Below, one piece after another: positions 45,176-54,181 of a stretch of DNA of 64,000 bases. The DNA is from Dechloromonas aromatica (nom. nud.) (lineage in GTDB: Bacteria > Pseudomonadota > Gammaproteobacteria > Burkholderiales > Rhodocyclaceae). Made by a program: the position numbers and the translations under genes. The notes beneath the pieces are model-generated. The model ran no database searches, was not told the DNA's origin, and was given only the letters and a program-made list of their open reading frames with translations. The stretch covers positions 1-64,000 of the forward strand of contig SFHR01000001.1 in the NCBI GenBank assembly GCA_004555545.1, written 5' to 3'. How positions within the stretch are numbered: the stretch's first letter is position 1; each line of letters starts with the position of its first letter.

Positions 45176-45991
45176 ATGCAAAATTTCCACGAGATTTATA
45201 CTTTTTTTTATAGAAAAAATATATTTAGTAAATTTATTTTTATTGTTTTTATAAGTTTAATAATTTTTATTAGTAATTGTTATTTTAATACAAATTTAAA
45301 TATAAATAACAATATTATTAGTATTGCAAATTCTGAACCGATAATAACAAAAGAAAATAAAGAATTATTATTGCAAAATTTTCTGAAAACTACTATCACT
45401 TGGACGGCAGATTTTGAACAAATTACTATATTAGATTCTCAAAAAAACTCCGATAGTAATAACAAAAAAACGCAAGGCAAAGTATATTTATTTCGTCCGG
45501 GAAAATTCAAATGGCAAATTGATAAACCTTATACGCAAATTATTATCGGCAATGATGAAAAAGTTTGGCTTGATGATCCAGATTTACAACAAACTACAAT
45601 CAAAAAATCAAACAATTTATTAGAAGCGTCACCGATGGCTTTGTTGGCTGGAAAAAATAATTTGCATAATGATTTTAATATTGAAAATTTATCCGCAGAA
45701 ACTGAAAATAATATAAAAAATAGTATCAAAAATAATACAAAAATTAGTAATGAAATTAGTAATTTGATTTTTTTACGTCTAACTCCAAAAAAAGAAAGTT
45801 CATTTACAGAAATCATTTTGGGATTAAAAAATAATAATGTAAATAATGGCGAACCACTTTTAATGCAATTAGTTGATAATCTTAATCAACGCAATCAAAT
45901 TATATTTTTTAATAGTCAAATAAATTCAAAACTACAAAAAGAAATGTTTAATTTTGTAATTCCAAAAGATAGAGATATTATAGAAAATTAG
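45176..45991 (+). CDS. lolA: Outer-membrane lipoprotein carrier protein
   Basis: This periplasmic chaperone carries lipoproteins from LolCDE to the outer membrane. The 271 residues are longer than the usual 200. The LolA core is visible: TWTADFEQITI, GKVYLFRPGKFKWQIDKPYTQIIIGNDEKVWLDD (abridged here as two adjoining pieces) and ASPMALLAG. Low-complexity Asn/Ser/Lys inserts sit at about 88-96 and 180-200. The first residues MQNFHEIYTFF are encoded by the left arm of a palindromic element, followed by a hydrophobic signal segment (about 20-42). No alternative start codon exists between them. Confidence 0.85.
   Translation: MQNFHEIYTFFYRKNIFSKFIFIVFISLIIFISNCYFNTNLNINNNIISIANSEPIITKENKELLLQNFLKTTITWTADFEQITILDSQKNSDSNNKKTQGKVYLFRPGKFKWQIDKPYTQIIIGNDEKVWLDDPDLQQTTIKKSNNLLEASPMALLAGKNNLHNDFNIENLSAETENNIKNSIKNNTKISNEISNLIFLRLTPKKESSFTEIILGLKNNNVNNGEPLLMQLVDNLNQRNQIIFFNSQINSKLQKEMFNFVIPKDRDIIEN
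45184..45215. repeat. Palindromic element left half encoding the LolA N-terminus
   Basis: The left arm TTTCCACGAGA begins 8 bases after the lolA ATG and is translated as FHEIYTFF ahead of the signal peptide's hydrophobic core. Confidence 0.8.
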
Positions 45992-45995
45992 CAAT

Positions 45996-47519
45996 ATGAA
46001 AACAAATACTGCTTTATGTGAAATCTTACTAAAAACTTCGCATTTATTAGCAATGGTATTAAAAGGAAATTCCGTTAATATTTTGACTTTACAAACGCAA
46101 AAAATTAACAATGAAAATGAAAAACAAGTCATAACTGATTTGCTTTTTAATACTTTGCGTGATTATTATTTTGGTGATTATATTTTGTCGCAACTTGTGC
46201 CGAATTTACAGAATTTATATAGTAATAAAAACTTGCAAATTCGGGCTTTACTTGTATTAACTTTATCGGCTTTAAAAAATGATAATAAATATAATAATAA
46301 AGAATTTGTAGTCGTTAATGAATGTATTAAAGCAGTAAAAAAACTAAACTATAAAATGGCTGGTTTTTGTAATGCTATTTTGCGAAATTTTTTACGCCAA
46401 CAAAATAAATTCCTATCGTTAAAAAATAGTAATAAATTTAATCATAATTTAAATTATAATTTACAGCAAGCCAACGAATCACAATTACAATTACAATCAC
46501 AATTACAGTTACAATTCAAATATTCGCACCCATTTTGGTGGATAGAAAAATTACAACAGCAGTTCAAAAATAATAATGATGTTTTGCAAATTTTAGACGC
46601 TGGAAATTCTCCACCGCCGATGAATTTACGCATAAATTTATTGCAAACTAATAAAGAAAAATATAGTTTATTGCTCAAAAAATTTTGCGAAAATCTCGTG
46701 GAAAATTTGCAAAATACTAATTTGAGAACTAATTTTGATACTATTTTTGATGCTAATTTTGCAACTAATTTAGATAATGATTATTCCATTTATGTAAAAA
46801 AACCGATTGCTAAAAGCAATATTCCAAATTATAATAATGGTGATGTTTCTATCCAAGATTTTGCCGCTCAATTAGCCAACGAATATTTATTTAATAATAT
46901 TCAAAATAATGCAGAAGTAATGCAAAAATTTGCAAATAAAAATGAAATTTTCGTGTTAGATGCTTGTGCGGCTCCGGGAAATAAAACTGCACATTTGATA
47001 GAAAAATTTATCAAAATATTTCCAAATAAAAAACTCAATTTAATTGCTTGTGAATTAGATAAAAATCGTTGCGAAAGTATAAATAAAAATTTACAAAGAT
47101 TAAATTTAACTACGCAAAATTACCCTTTATTAAATGTAAAAATCTTGCATCAAGATTGTCAAAATTTCCACGAGAATTATCATAATTTTTTTGATATAAT
47201 TCTCGCTGACGTGCCGTGTTCCGCCTCTGGCGTGGTTCGTAGAAATCCAGATATAAAATGGTTACGCAAAGCAGATGATATCGCAAAATTTGCTAAACAG
47301 CAACAGCAAATTATTCAAAGTTTATGGAAATTATTAAATAATAATTATGGTGTTTTTTTCTATGCTACTTGTTCGGTTTTTGCCGAAGAAAATACTTTAC
47401 AAATTCAAAAATTTTTGGATAACTATAAAGATGAAGCGAGTTTAAAATTTCAAAAATTATTATTGCCAACAAATACTCACGACGGCTTTTTTTATTCTTG
47501 CTTACTAAAAAATAAATAA
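45996..47519 (+). CDS. rsmB: 16S rRNA (cytosine-967-C5)-methyltransferase
   Basis: The 507-residue protein has an N-terminal NusB-like RNA-binding domain (about 1-140) with LRIRALLVLTLSALKN-like text, then a Rossmann methyltransferase domain. The SAM site is DACAAPGNKTAHLIE. The catalytic cysteines are in ADVPCSASGVVRRNPDIKW and FFYATCSVF. Usual RsmB is about 430 residues. The excess comes from Asn-rich inserts and an ANFATN-type repeat near 240-255, beside a right arm of the palindromic element. A second element remnant is translated as QNFHENYHNFFD just before the catalytic motif. It starts 4 bases after lolA. Confidence 0.94.
   Translation: MKTNTALCEILLKTSHLLAMVLKGNSVNILTLQTQKINNENEKQVITDLLFNTLRDYYFGDYILSQLVPNLQNLYSNKNLQIRALLVLTLSALKNDNKYNNKEFVVVNECIKAVKKLNYKMAGFCNAILRNFLRQQNKFLSLKNSNKFNHNLNYNLQQANESQLQLQSQLQLQFKYSHPFWWIEKLQQQFKNNNDVLQILDAGNSPPPMNLRINLLQTNKEKYSLLLKKFCENLVENLQNTNLRTNFDTIFDANFATNLDNDYSIYVKKPIAKSNIPNYNNGDVSIQDFAAQLANEYLFNNIQNNAEVMQKFANKNEIFVLDACAAPGNKTAHLIEKFIKIFPNKKLNLIACELDKNRCESINKNLQRLNLTTQNYPLLNVKILHQDCQNFHENYHNFFDIILADVPCSASGVVRRNPDIKWLRKADDIAKFAKQQQQIIQSLWKLLNNNYGVFFYATCSVFAEENTLQIQKFLDNYKDEASLKFQKLLLPTNTHDGFFYSCLLKNK
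46689..46704. repeat. Palindromic element right arm inside rsmB
   Basis: AAATCTCGTGGAAAAT is in frame, read as NLVEN, followed by an ACTAATTTTGA-type repeat. Confidence 0.65.
47165..47205. repeat. Palindromic element remnant next to the rsmB catalytic motif
   Basis: TTTCCACGAGAATTAT and ATAATTCTCG form a 10-bp perfect stem. The distal right arm (TGGAAA) is replaced by coding sequence CTGACGTGCC for the ADVPC motif. Confidence 0.75.
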
Positions 47520-47541
47520 CAAAAAAAGGTAAAAAAATATT

Positions 47542-48207
47542 ATGTTCTATCGTAACAAATCAGTTAATTTTTGTGTTTATATTATTTGCGTTTTTATATG
47601 TTTTTTTGGCATAATTAACGCAACTAATGCACAAAATTTTGACTTAATTTCTGCTGAAAAAAACGCTATTCTAATTAACAATTTTGAGTTTTTTAAAGAT
47701 GAAATTAACGAAAATTCTGACGAAAAAAATTATTATATAAATGCAGATTTTGAATTTACTTTACATAAAAATTTGGAAGAAGCATTACATCGTGGAATAA
47801 ATTTAAACTTTGTTGCGGAATTCACTTTACAAAAGCCCAGAAAATTTTGGTTTGATAAACATATTTTGCAAAAAAAACATTCTTTGCAACTTTCATATCA
47901 CCCAATTCAACGCGAATATCGTTTGAATAGTTATGAAACTGAATTGTTTGGACTTTCTCAAAACTTTAATAATTTGTTTGATGCTTTGCGAGTTATAAAA
48001 CGTTTGCGTCATTGGCAGATTATTTCTGCAAACGACGCAAATTATTTACAAAATGGAAAAAAATATTATGCTAATTTTTCTATTTATTTAGATAATTCAA
48101 AATTACCAAAACCATTTCAAATTAGTATCATCGGCGATAAAACTTGGCAGTTATCTTCGGATATTAAAAAATGGGAATTTACTTATAACAATGAAGCAAG
48201 TAATTAA
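47542..48207 (+). CDS. DUF4390 family exported protein
   Basis: The protein is a conserved betaproteobacterial family of unknown function, 221 residues. An N-terminal signal sequence (about 10-30, ending NATNAQ) is followed by the DUF4390 core with NADFEFTLHKNLEEALHRGINL, then YHPIQREYRLNS and FDALRVIKRLRHWQI. In betaproteobacteria it normally sits between rsmB and the ntrY sensor-kinase gene. Here it follows rsmB by 22 bases but no ntrY follows. Confidence 0.88.
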   Translation: MFYRNKSVNFCVYIICVFICFFGIINATNAQNFDLISAEKNAILINNFEFFKDEINENSDEKNYYINADFEFTLHKNLEEALHRGINLNFVAEFTLQKPRKFWFDKHILQKKHSLQLSYHPIQREYRLNSYETELFGLSQNFNNLFDALRVIKRLRHWQIISANDANYLQNGKKYYANFSIYLDNSKLPKPFQISIIGDKTWQLSSDIKKWEFTYNNEASN

Positions 48208-48240
48208 ATAATAAATAATTAAATAATTAAAAATTAACTA

Positions 48241-48768
48241 CTAAACTTGTTCAGACAAAATACCGCCTTCTTTAATTTTGAACATTTCTTCTATTTCTGT
48301 TGATAGTTTTATCGCAAGTTCCGATGGAATTTGTCTAATAACAGTATCACTACTTTTATCAACCATTTTGACTAATTCTCTGCCGGTTTCTTCATCACGG
48401 ACAAACTTGATTTTAATATTGCTATTTAATAATAAATGTTTTTGAATTTTCTTTAAAGCATCTTTCAAAACATCATCATCAATTACTTTACTATCGGCTT
48501 TGTTATTGTTATCAACATTTTCGTCAGTTTTGGTTTTGCTGATATTATTTGTGGTAGCCGATTTTGCTCTGCCAAAACCTCCGGCGATATTGTCTTCTTG
48601 TTTTTTTGGAGCCGATCGATCTTTTTGCGGAACGGCTTGAGGTGCGTCAGGATTGCGAATTTCGGTGTTATTTTGCGGATTACTTTGGAAAGTTTTATTG
48701 CTTTCAATATTTACGTTCATCGTAGCAATATTGGCAAAATTATTTCCGGCGGAAGAAATTAAACTCAT
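48241..48768 (-). CDS. flaG: FlaG family flagellar protein
   Basis: The 175-residue protein has a long polar, disordered N-terminus (1-110) and a C-terminal FlaG domain: IKIKFVRDEETGRELVKMVD, then TVIRQIPSELAIKLST. FlaG proteins affect flagellar filament length. A strong Shine-Dalgarno AAGGAG lies 8 bases before the ATG, better than at most genes here, and a FliA-type promoter lies about 95 bases upstream. The usual fliC and fliD neighbours are absent. Confidence 0.9.
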   Translation of the reverse strand: MSLISSAGNNFANIATMNVNIESNKTFQSNPQNNTEIRNPDAPQAVPQKDRSAPKKQEDNIAGGFGRAKSATTNNISKTKTDENVDNNNKADSKVIDDDVLKDALKKIQKHLLLNSNIKIKFVRDEETGRELVKMVDKSSDTVIRQIPSELAIKLSTEIEEMFKIKEGGILSEQV

Positions 48769-48856
48769 AATAAACTCCTTACGAAAAATAAGAAATTAAG
48801 TAAAAAAAATCAAAAAGTTATAAACAAACTTAAATTTTGCTTAAATATTGTTAATT

Positions 48857-48883
48857 TATACGACAAATAAAAAAAGAACTTTA
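48857..48883 (-). promoter_or_regulatory. Candidate sigma-28 (FliA) promoter of flaG
   Basis: On the minus strand TAAAGTTC (48876-48883) matches the -35 consensus TAAAGTTT at seven of eight positions. After exactly 11 bases comes GTCGTATA (48857-48864), a weaker match to GCCGATAA. Spacing and position before a flagellar gene support it. Confidence 0.55.
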
Positions 48884-48909
48884 ATTTTTCAGAGTACTTC
48901 AATAAATTT

Positions 48910-48952
48910 TTTCCACGAGAAATCAAAAAAAATTTTTAAAATCTCGTGGAAA
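48910..48952. repeat. Palindromic element, complete copy
   Basis: It lies between divergent flaG and tyrB, upstream of the flaG promoter. Confidence 0.93.
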
Positions 48953-49024
48953 TTTTGCAAACATAACCAAAATTACAAACCCTCAATTTAATTCAATTCT
49001 TAAAATTAAAAATCAACAAAAATT

Positions 49025-50239
49025 ATGTCTAATAAAAATTTATTTCAATCTGTTACTTTGGCTCCACGCGATCCAATTTTGGGATTAAATGAAGCATTTG
49101 CCGCCGAAACTCGTCCAAATAAAGTAAATCTCGGAGTCGGAGTCTATTTTGACGCTGACGGAAAAATTCCATTGTTAAAAGCCGTAAAAATCGCCGAAGA
49201 ACAACGCGTAAAACTTGCTTTACCACGCGGTTATTTGCCCATTGATGGCTTAAAAAAATATAACGAAGGCGTGCAAAATTTATTATTTGCTCACGGCGAA
49301 AACGCTGAATTATTAACACAAAATCGCGTAGTAACCGTGCAATCTTTGGGCGGAACCGGTGCGTTAAAACTCGGAGCCGATTTCATTAAAAGAAATGTCG
49401 CTCCAAACGCTACGGTTTATATTAGCGATCCGACGTGGGTTAATCATAAAAATATTTTTGCTGATGCCGGTTTTGCGGTCAAAACTTACGCTTATTATGA
49501 TGCAGAAACTCGCGGCGTAAATTTTGCTGCATTGCAACAAGATATCCAAAAAATGCAACCAAATGATATTATTTTGCTTCACGCTTGTTGCCATAATCCA
49601 ACCGGCGCCGATTTGACCGCCGAACAATGGCAGCAAATTGTCAATTTATGTAAAGAACGGCAAATTATTCCATTTTTGGATATGGCTTATCAAGGTTTCG
49701 CCGATGGAATCGCCGAAGATGCTTTGGCTTTAAATTTGTTTGCCAAAGCCGGATTATCGTTCTTTATTTCCAGCAGTTTTTCCAAAAACTTTTCTATGTA
49801 TGGCGAACGCGTTGGAGCGTTGTCAGTTGTAACGCAAAGCAAAGATGAATCCGAGCGTGTGTTATCACAACTAAAAGTTGTAGTGCGGACAAATTACTCA
49901 AATCCGCCAACTCACGGAGCCGCTTTGATTGCCGAAATTTTACATTCTTCTGAATTACGCAAAATTTGGGAAGATGAATTGGCACAAATGCGAGATAGAA
50001 TTCGCAAAATGCGGAGAAATTTAATGGTTAGCATAGACGCTACAAATTGCCAAAAGGATTTTGATTTCATCACCGTGCAGCGTGGGATGTTTTCTTATAC
50101 AGGGCTTTCTGCCGAACAAGTGGAGCGTTTGAAAAAAGAATTTGCCATTTATGCAGTTTCGTCCGGACGTATTTGTATGGCGGCTTTGAATACTAAAAAT
50201 GTTGGTTATGTTGCCGAAAGTATTGCTGCTGTTTTATAA
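49025..50239 (+). CDS. tyrB: Aromatic amino acid/aspartate aminotransferase
   Basis: This PLP-dependent class I aminotransferase has 404 residues. SVTLAPRDPILGLNEAF opens the protein. VQSLGGTGALKLGADF, HACCHNPTGADLT, PFLDMAYQGFADG and the PLP-lysine site SSSFSKNFSMYGERVGAL follow, and the substrate-carboxylate Arg is in SSGRICMAAL. The family includes AspC and TyrB. The betaproteobacterial form is usually annotated aromatic. It stands near iorB and paaK, consistent with conversion of aromatic amino acids to aryl pyruvates (inference). Confidence 0.93.
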   Translation: MSNKNLFQSVTLAPRDPILGLNEAFAAETRPNKVNLGVGVYFDADGKIPLLKAVKIAEEQRVKLALPRGYLPIDGLKKYNEGVQNLLFAHGENAELLTQNRVVTVQSLGGTGALKLGADFIKRNVAPNATVYISDPTWVNHKNIFADAGFAVKTYAYYDAETRGVNFAALQQDIQKMQPNDIILLHACCHNPTGADLTAEQWQQIVNLCKERQIIPFLDMAYQGFADGIAEDALALNLFAKAGLSFFISSSFSKNFSMYGERVGALSVVTQSKDESERVLSQLKVVVRTNYSNPPTHGAALIAEILHSSELRKIWEDELAQMRDRIRKMRRNLMVSIDATNCQKDFDFITVQRGMFSYTGLSAEQVERLKKEFAIYAVSSGRICMAALNTKNVGYVAESIAAVL

Positions 50240-50280
50240 ATATTTTTATAAATATTTTTATAAATATTTTTATAAATATT
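50234..50280. repeat. Short tandem repeat, 12-13 bp unit TATTTTTATAAA
   Basis: Nearly four copies overlap the tyrB stop codon and run towards a palindromic element. Confidence 0.92.
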
Positions 50281-50315
50281 AAATAAATAAAAATATAACA
50301 AACAAAAACGTATTT

Positions 50316-50370
50316 TTTCCACGAGAAATCCAAAAAAATTTTTAGAAAAATTTTTAGAAATCTCGTGGAA
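50316..50370. repeat. Palindromic element with an internal core duplication
   Basis: The arms are normal but the core is 10-12 bp longer, because AAAAATTTTTAG is repeated (55 bp total). It lies between the convergent tyrB and phosphomannomutase genes. Confidence 0.92.
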
Positions 50371-50381
50371 TTTTTGTTTAT

Positions 50382-51857
50382 TTAAAACGGAATTTCTATT
50401 TTTGAGCAATCCCAAACGCTTTGAATTAACGTTTTAAAATCGTTTTGAATTCTTTGTAATGCTTTTTGATTATCCGCTTCAAAACGCAATACCACAACCG
50501 GCGTTGTATTTGATGCACGAATCAAACCAAAACCATCGGCAAATTCAATTCTTACGCCGTCCAGCGTTATTACTTTTGCTTGATCATTGTTATAATTTTT
50601 TGCCAACCATTGTTGTAATTTTTCTATCAACAAAAATGGTTCGCCCTCGTTTAATTTGATATTCAATTCAGGCGTAGATGGCGAATTTGGCAAATTATTC
50701 AAAATATCAGAAAATGTTTGAGTTGGATCTTTTTGAACTTTGTCCGCCAAAATTTCTAACAATCTGGCTCCGCTATATAAACCATCATCAAAACCGAACC
50801 AACGAGGCGTTCCATCTTTTTTGCTATCATTAAAAAACATATGCCCAGACATTTCACCTGCCAAAGCGGCTTTTGTCTGTTTTAATTTTTGTTTGATTAA
50901 AGCGTGACCTGTTTTCCACATAGTCGCAACGCCACCACGTTCAGCGATCCAGCCGTTTAATAAACGCGTGCATTTGACATCATAAACGATCTCGGCGTTT
51001 TGCATATTTTCCAAGACATTTTCCGCAAATAACATTAATTGCCGATCGGCAAAAATAATATTGCCGTTTTTGGTTACAACGCCCAAACGATCGCCATCGC
51101 CATCAAAGGCTAAACCGATTTGTGCATCAGAATTTTGCAATGCTTTGATTAAATCTTGCAGATTTTCCGGTTTTGATGGATCCGGATGGTGATTCGGAAA
51201 GTTTCCATCAACCTCGCAAAATAACGGCGTAACAATGCAACCTAAACTTTCAAACAATTTGGGAGCAACTTTTCCGGCAACTCCGTTGCCGCAGTCAATG
51301 ATAACTTTTAGCGGCGAGTTGTTTGCGTTAATTTTTACATCGCTACAAATTCGCTGGATATAATTTTCAATGATATTATCAATGGCGATAATTTTGCCTT
51401 TATTTTGACTTTGATTTTGGGCGTTTTGGAAATCATTGTTATCGGCACGTTTTTTGATATTTTGAATATCATCTAAAGCCAACGTTTTTCCGTTGATTAC
51501 CATTTTGATTCCGTTATATTCCGGCGGATTGTGACTGCCAGTCACCGAAATACAAGAATTACAATTTTCCAAAAAGTTTGCGGCAAAATAAGTTGTCGGC
51601 GTAGGAACGCAGCCGATACTATAAGCATTGCAACCTGTAGAAATTATTCCGTTTATCAAAGCGTTAGCGAGTTTTTCGCCGGAAAGCCGACCATCACGAC
51701 CGACGGCGATAAAATTTTGTTGATTTTCCAAAGCTAAACTTCCGAGCACTTTGCCTATTTTTTCTACGATTTCTGGCGTGAGCGTTTTATCAACAATGCC
51801 GCGAATATCATAAGCTTTAAAAATTTCTGCTGGTAATGAATTTTGATTATTTTGCAT
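50382..51857 (-). CDS. manB: Phosphomannomutase/phosphoglucomutase (AlgC type)
   Basis: It interconverts hexose 1- and 6-phosphates for LPS and polysaccharide precursors. The 491 residues contain FKAYDIRGIVDKTLTPE, the phosphoserine loop VTGSHNPPEYNGIKM, the metal loop AFDGDGDRLGVV, the sugar-binding GEMSGHMFF and the C-terminal phosphate loop RASNTTPVVVLRFE. It is transcribed divergently from lysA. Confidence 0.94.
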   Translation of the reverse strand: MQNNQNSLPAEIFKAYDIRGIVDKTLTPEIVEKIGKVLGSLALENQQNFIAVGRDGRLSGEKLANALINGIISTGCNAYSIGCVPTPTTYFAANFLENCNSCISVTGSHNPPEYNGIKMVINGKTLALDDIQNIKKRADNNDFQNAQNQSQNKGKIIAIDNIIENYIQRICSDVKINANNSPLKVIIDCGNGVAGKVAPKLFESLGCIVTPLFCEVDGNFPNHHPDPSKPENLQDLIKALQNSDAQIGLAFDGDGDRLGVVTKNGNIIFADRQLMLFAENVLENMQNAEIVYDVKCTRLLNGWIAERGGVATMWKTGHALIKQKLKQTKAALAGEMSGHMFFNDSKKDGTPRWFGFDDGLYSGARLLEILADKVQKDPTQTFSDILNNLPNSPSTPELNIKLNEGEPFLLIEKLQQWLAKNYNNDQAKVITLDGVRIEFADGFGLIRASNTTPVVVLRFEADNQKALQRIQNDFKTLIQSVWDCSKIEIPF

Positions 51858-51920
51858 TTTTATCTTCTCAAACTATTTTTTAAATTTTGTTAATCTTTTT
51901 TGCTAATTTTCTAATTTTTA

Positions 51921-51953
51921 TTTCCAAAAAGTTTTAATAAAATCTCGTGGAAA
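51921..51953. repeat. Palindromic element, internally deleted
   Basis: TTTCCA at one end and AATCTCGTGGAAA at the other, with the left arm mostly missing. It lies in the divergent manB/lysA promoter region. Confidence 0.7.
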
Positions 51954-51997
51954 TTTTTTAATTGTTTTATTTTAATTTTTAATTTTTTATAAAAATT

Positions 51998-53308
51998 ATG
52001 AGTAATTCTTTATCCTTTTTTGAAAATTTTGAGTATAAAAATAATCAATTACATTGCGAAAATGTCGCATTTTCTGATTTAGCCCAAAAATTTGCAACGC
52101 CGTTATTTGTTTATTCACGTGGCGTTTTAGAAAATAATTTCAATGAATTCAACCAAGTTTTGAAAAATCATCCTGCCGGAAATAACGCTTTGCTTTGTTA
52201 TGCGGTCAAAGCCAACGGCAATTTGGCAATTTTAGATTTGTTCTCGCAGTTAGGTGCCGGTTTTGATATCGTTTCCGGCGGTGAATTAGCACGTGTTATG
52301 GCCGCTGGTGGAGATGCTTCAAAAGTTGTATTTTCCGGAGTCGGAAAATCCGAAAGCGATATCAGAGCCGCTTTGGAAGCAAATATTCATTGCTTTAACG
52401 TGGAATCTGAAGCCGAATTATATCGCCTCAATGAAATCGCCAAAAAACACGGCAAAGTCGCTCCGATTAGTTTTCGCGTCAATCCAAATGTAGATCCAAA
52501 AACGCATCCTTATATTTCTACCGGTTTGAAAAAAAATAAATTCGGTGTGGCTTATGATAATGCTTTGGATTTATATAAAACTGCCGCCAAATTAGAATTT
52601 ATCAAAATTGTTGGCATTGATTGCCATATCGGTTCGCAGTTGTTAGATGTTTCGCCGTGCGTGGAAGCTTTTGAAAAAATTCTGCTTTTAGTAGAAAAAA
52701 TTAACGCCGCTGGAATTAACATTGCTCATATTGATATCGGAGGCGGTTTGGGAATTCGTTATCAGCGTGATGAAGTTGCTCCAAAAGTTACCGATTATTT
52801 GAATCCGATTTTAGATTTGCTACAAAAATATAACCAAAAAAATGGCACAAAAATCACTTTGATTTTGGAACCCGGTCGTCGGATGGTTGGCAATGCCGGA
52901 GCGTTATTGATGAACGTGGAATATACAAAACTCGGCGAGACCAAAAATTTTGTAGTTGTTGATGCGGCTATGAATGATTTGATGCGTCCGGCGTTATACG
53001 ATGCTTGGCACGAAATTTTGCCGGTCAAAACTGATAGTCAAGCCGAAGAAAAAATTTACGATGTTGTCGGCCCGATTTGCGAAACCGGCGATTTTATCGG
53101 CAAAGATCGTAAATTTGCCAGTCAAATTCAGAGTGGCGATTTGTTGGCGGCGATGTCGGCTGGTGCTTACGGAATGAGTATGTCGTCAAATTATAACGCT
53201 CGTGTGCGTGTTGCCGAAGTTTTGGTTTCTGGTGATAAAGTGCAGTTGATTCGCGAACGTGAAACTATTCAAAGTTTATTTGCTAATGAAAAACGTTTAG
53301 ATCATTAA
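51998..53308 (+). CDS. lysA: Diaminopimelate decarboxylase
   Basis: This fold-III PLP enzyme makes lysine from meso-diaminopimelate. The 436 residues show CYAVKANGNLAILDL (PLP lysine), GFDIVSGGELARVMAAG, HIGSQLLDVSP, IDIGGGLGI, EPGRRMVGNAG and the substrate-binding GPICETGDFIGKDR, then MSAGAYGMSMSSNYN. It is a single gene with no lysine riboswitch visible upstream. Confidence 0.97.
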   Translation: MSNSLSFFENFEYKNNQLHCENVAFSDLAQKFATPLFVYSRGVLENNFNEFNQVLKNHPAGNNALLCYAVKANGNLAILDLFSQLGAGFDIVSGGELARVMAAGGDASKVVFSGVGKSESDIRAALEANIHCFNVESEAELYRLNEIAKKHGKVAPISFRVNPNVDPKTHPYISTGLKKNKFGVAYDNALDLYKTAAKLEFIKIVGIDCHIGSQLLDVSPCVEAFEKILLLVEKINAAGINIAHIDIGGGLGIRYQRDEVAPKVTDYLNPILDLLQKYNQKNGTKITLILEPGRRMVGNAGALLMNVEYTKLGETKNFVVVDAAMNDLMRPALYDAWHEILPVKTDSQAEEKIYDVVGPICETGDFIGKDRKFASQIQSGDLLAAMSAGAYGMSMSSNYNARVRVAEVLVSGDKVQLIRERETIQSLFANEKRLDH

Positions 53309-53330
53309 AAAAATAAGCAAAACAACAAAA

Positions 53331-53374
53331 TTTCCACGAGAAATCTAAAAAATTTTTTGGAAATCTCGTGGAAA
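53331..53374. repeat. Palindromic element, complete copy
   Basis: It lies between lysA and iorB, with normal arms and an AAATCTAAAAAATTTTTTGG core. Confidence 0.94.
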
Positions 53375-53456
53375 AATTAACTAAAAATAACTATAAAAAA
53401 TTTTTTTAAAATCGCAAGTTTTTAAAAAATCTTTAAAAGCTAAAAGTTGAAAATCT

Positions 53457-54053
53457 ATGGAAAACAATAAAATCACTAATATTTTGGTTGTCGGAATCGG
53501 CGGTCAAGGCGTGATGACAGCAACTGAAATTTTGGCTAAATCCGCCATTGAACTCGGACACGATGCCAAAAAAACTGAAGTCGCTGGAATGGCTCAACGC
53601 GGCGGCGTAGTTTCTTCGCATTTACGTTTTGGCAACAAAGTTTTATCGCCACAAATTGCCGTCGGCGACGCTGATATTTTGTTGGCTTTTGAAGCTGCCG
53701 AAGGTTTGCGTTGGAAACATATGCTCAAAGCCAATGGCGTTGCGTTGTTGAATACGACAAAATTATCGCCGCCGGTGGTGGAACTTGGTTTGTTTGAATA
53801 TCCAGACGATCCAATCGCCAAAATCAAAGACGCTGGAATCAAAACCATCTCCTTTGACGCAACCAGCATCGCCAAAGAAATCGGCGATATCAAATTAGGA
53901 AATACGGTGATGCTCGGAGCTATTGCCGATTATTTGCCGTTTTCTGCGGAAGTTTTATTGCAGGAAATTCTACAACGCTTTGCTAATAAAGGCGAGGCGG
54001 TGTTAGAAAAAAATAAAACCGCTTTTGAAAAAGGCAGACAAGCCGTAAAATAA
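53457..54053 (+). CDS. iorB: Indolepyruvate oxidoreductase subunit beta
   Basis: This gamma-type subunit of a 2-oxoacid:acceptor oxidoreductase has 198 residues. VVGIGGQGVMTATEILAKSA opens the protein and AQRGGVVSSHLRFG is the family hallmark, followed by LLAFEAAEGLRW. It should pair with IorA to convert aryl pyruvates to aryl-acetyl-CoA using ferredoxin. No iorA is adjacent. paaK and an ACT-domain gene, common members of ior clusters, lie 3.3 kb downstream. Confidence 0.88.
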   Translation: MENNKITNILVVGIGGQGVMTATEILAKSAIELGHDAKKTEVAGMAQRGGVVSSHLRFGNKVLSPQIAVGDADILLAFEAAEGLRWKHMLKANGVALLNTTKLSPPVVELGLFEYPDDPIAKIKDAGIKTISFDATSIAKEIGDIKLGNTVMLGAIADYLPFSAEVLLQEILQRFANKGEAVLEKNKTAFEKGRQAVK

Positions 54054-54075
54054 AAATCACGGAATAAAGCAATTT

Positions 54076-54119
54076 TTTCCACGAGATTTGTGAAAAATTT
54101 TTTGAATTTCTCGTGGAAA
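54076..54119. repeat. Palindromic element, complete copy
   Basis: It lies between iorB and nrdA, with normal arms. Confidence 0.93.
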
Positions 54120-54181
54120 AATTTATTTACTTTTGTAATTTTTAATAAGTATAAAAAAAAGCAAAGAATGAGAGTAATGTT

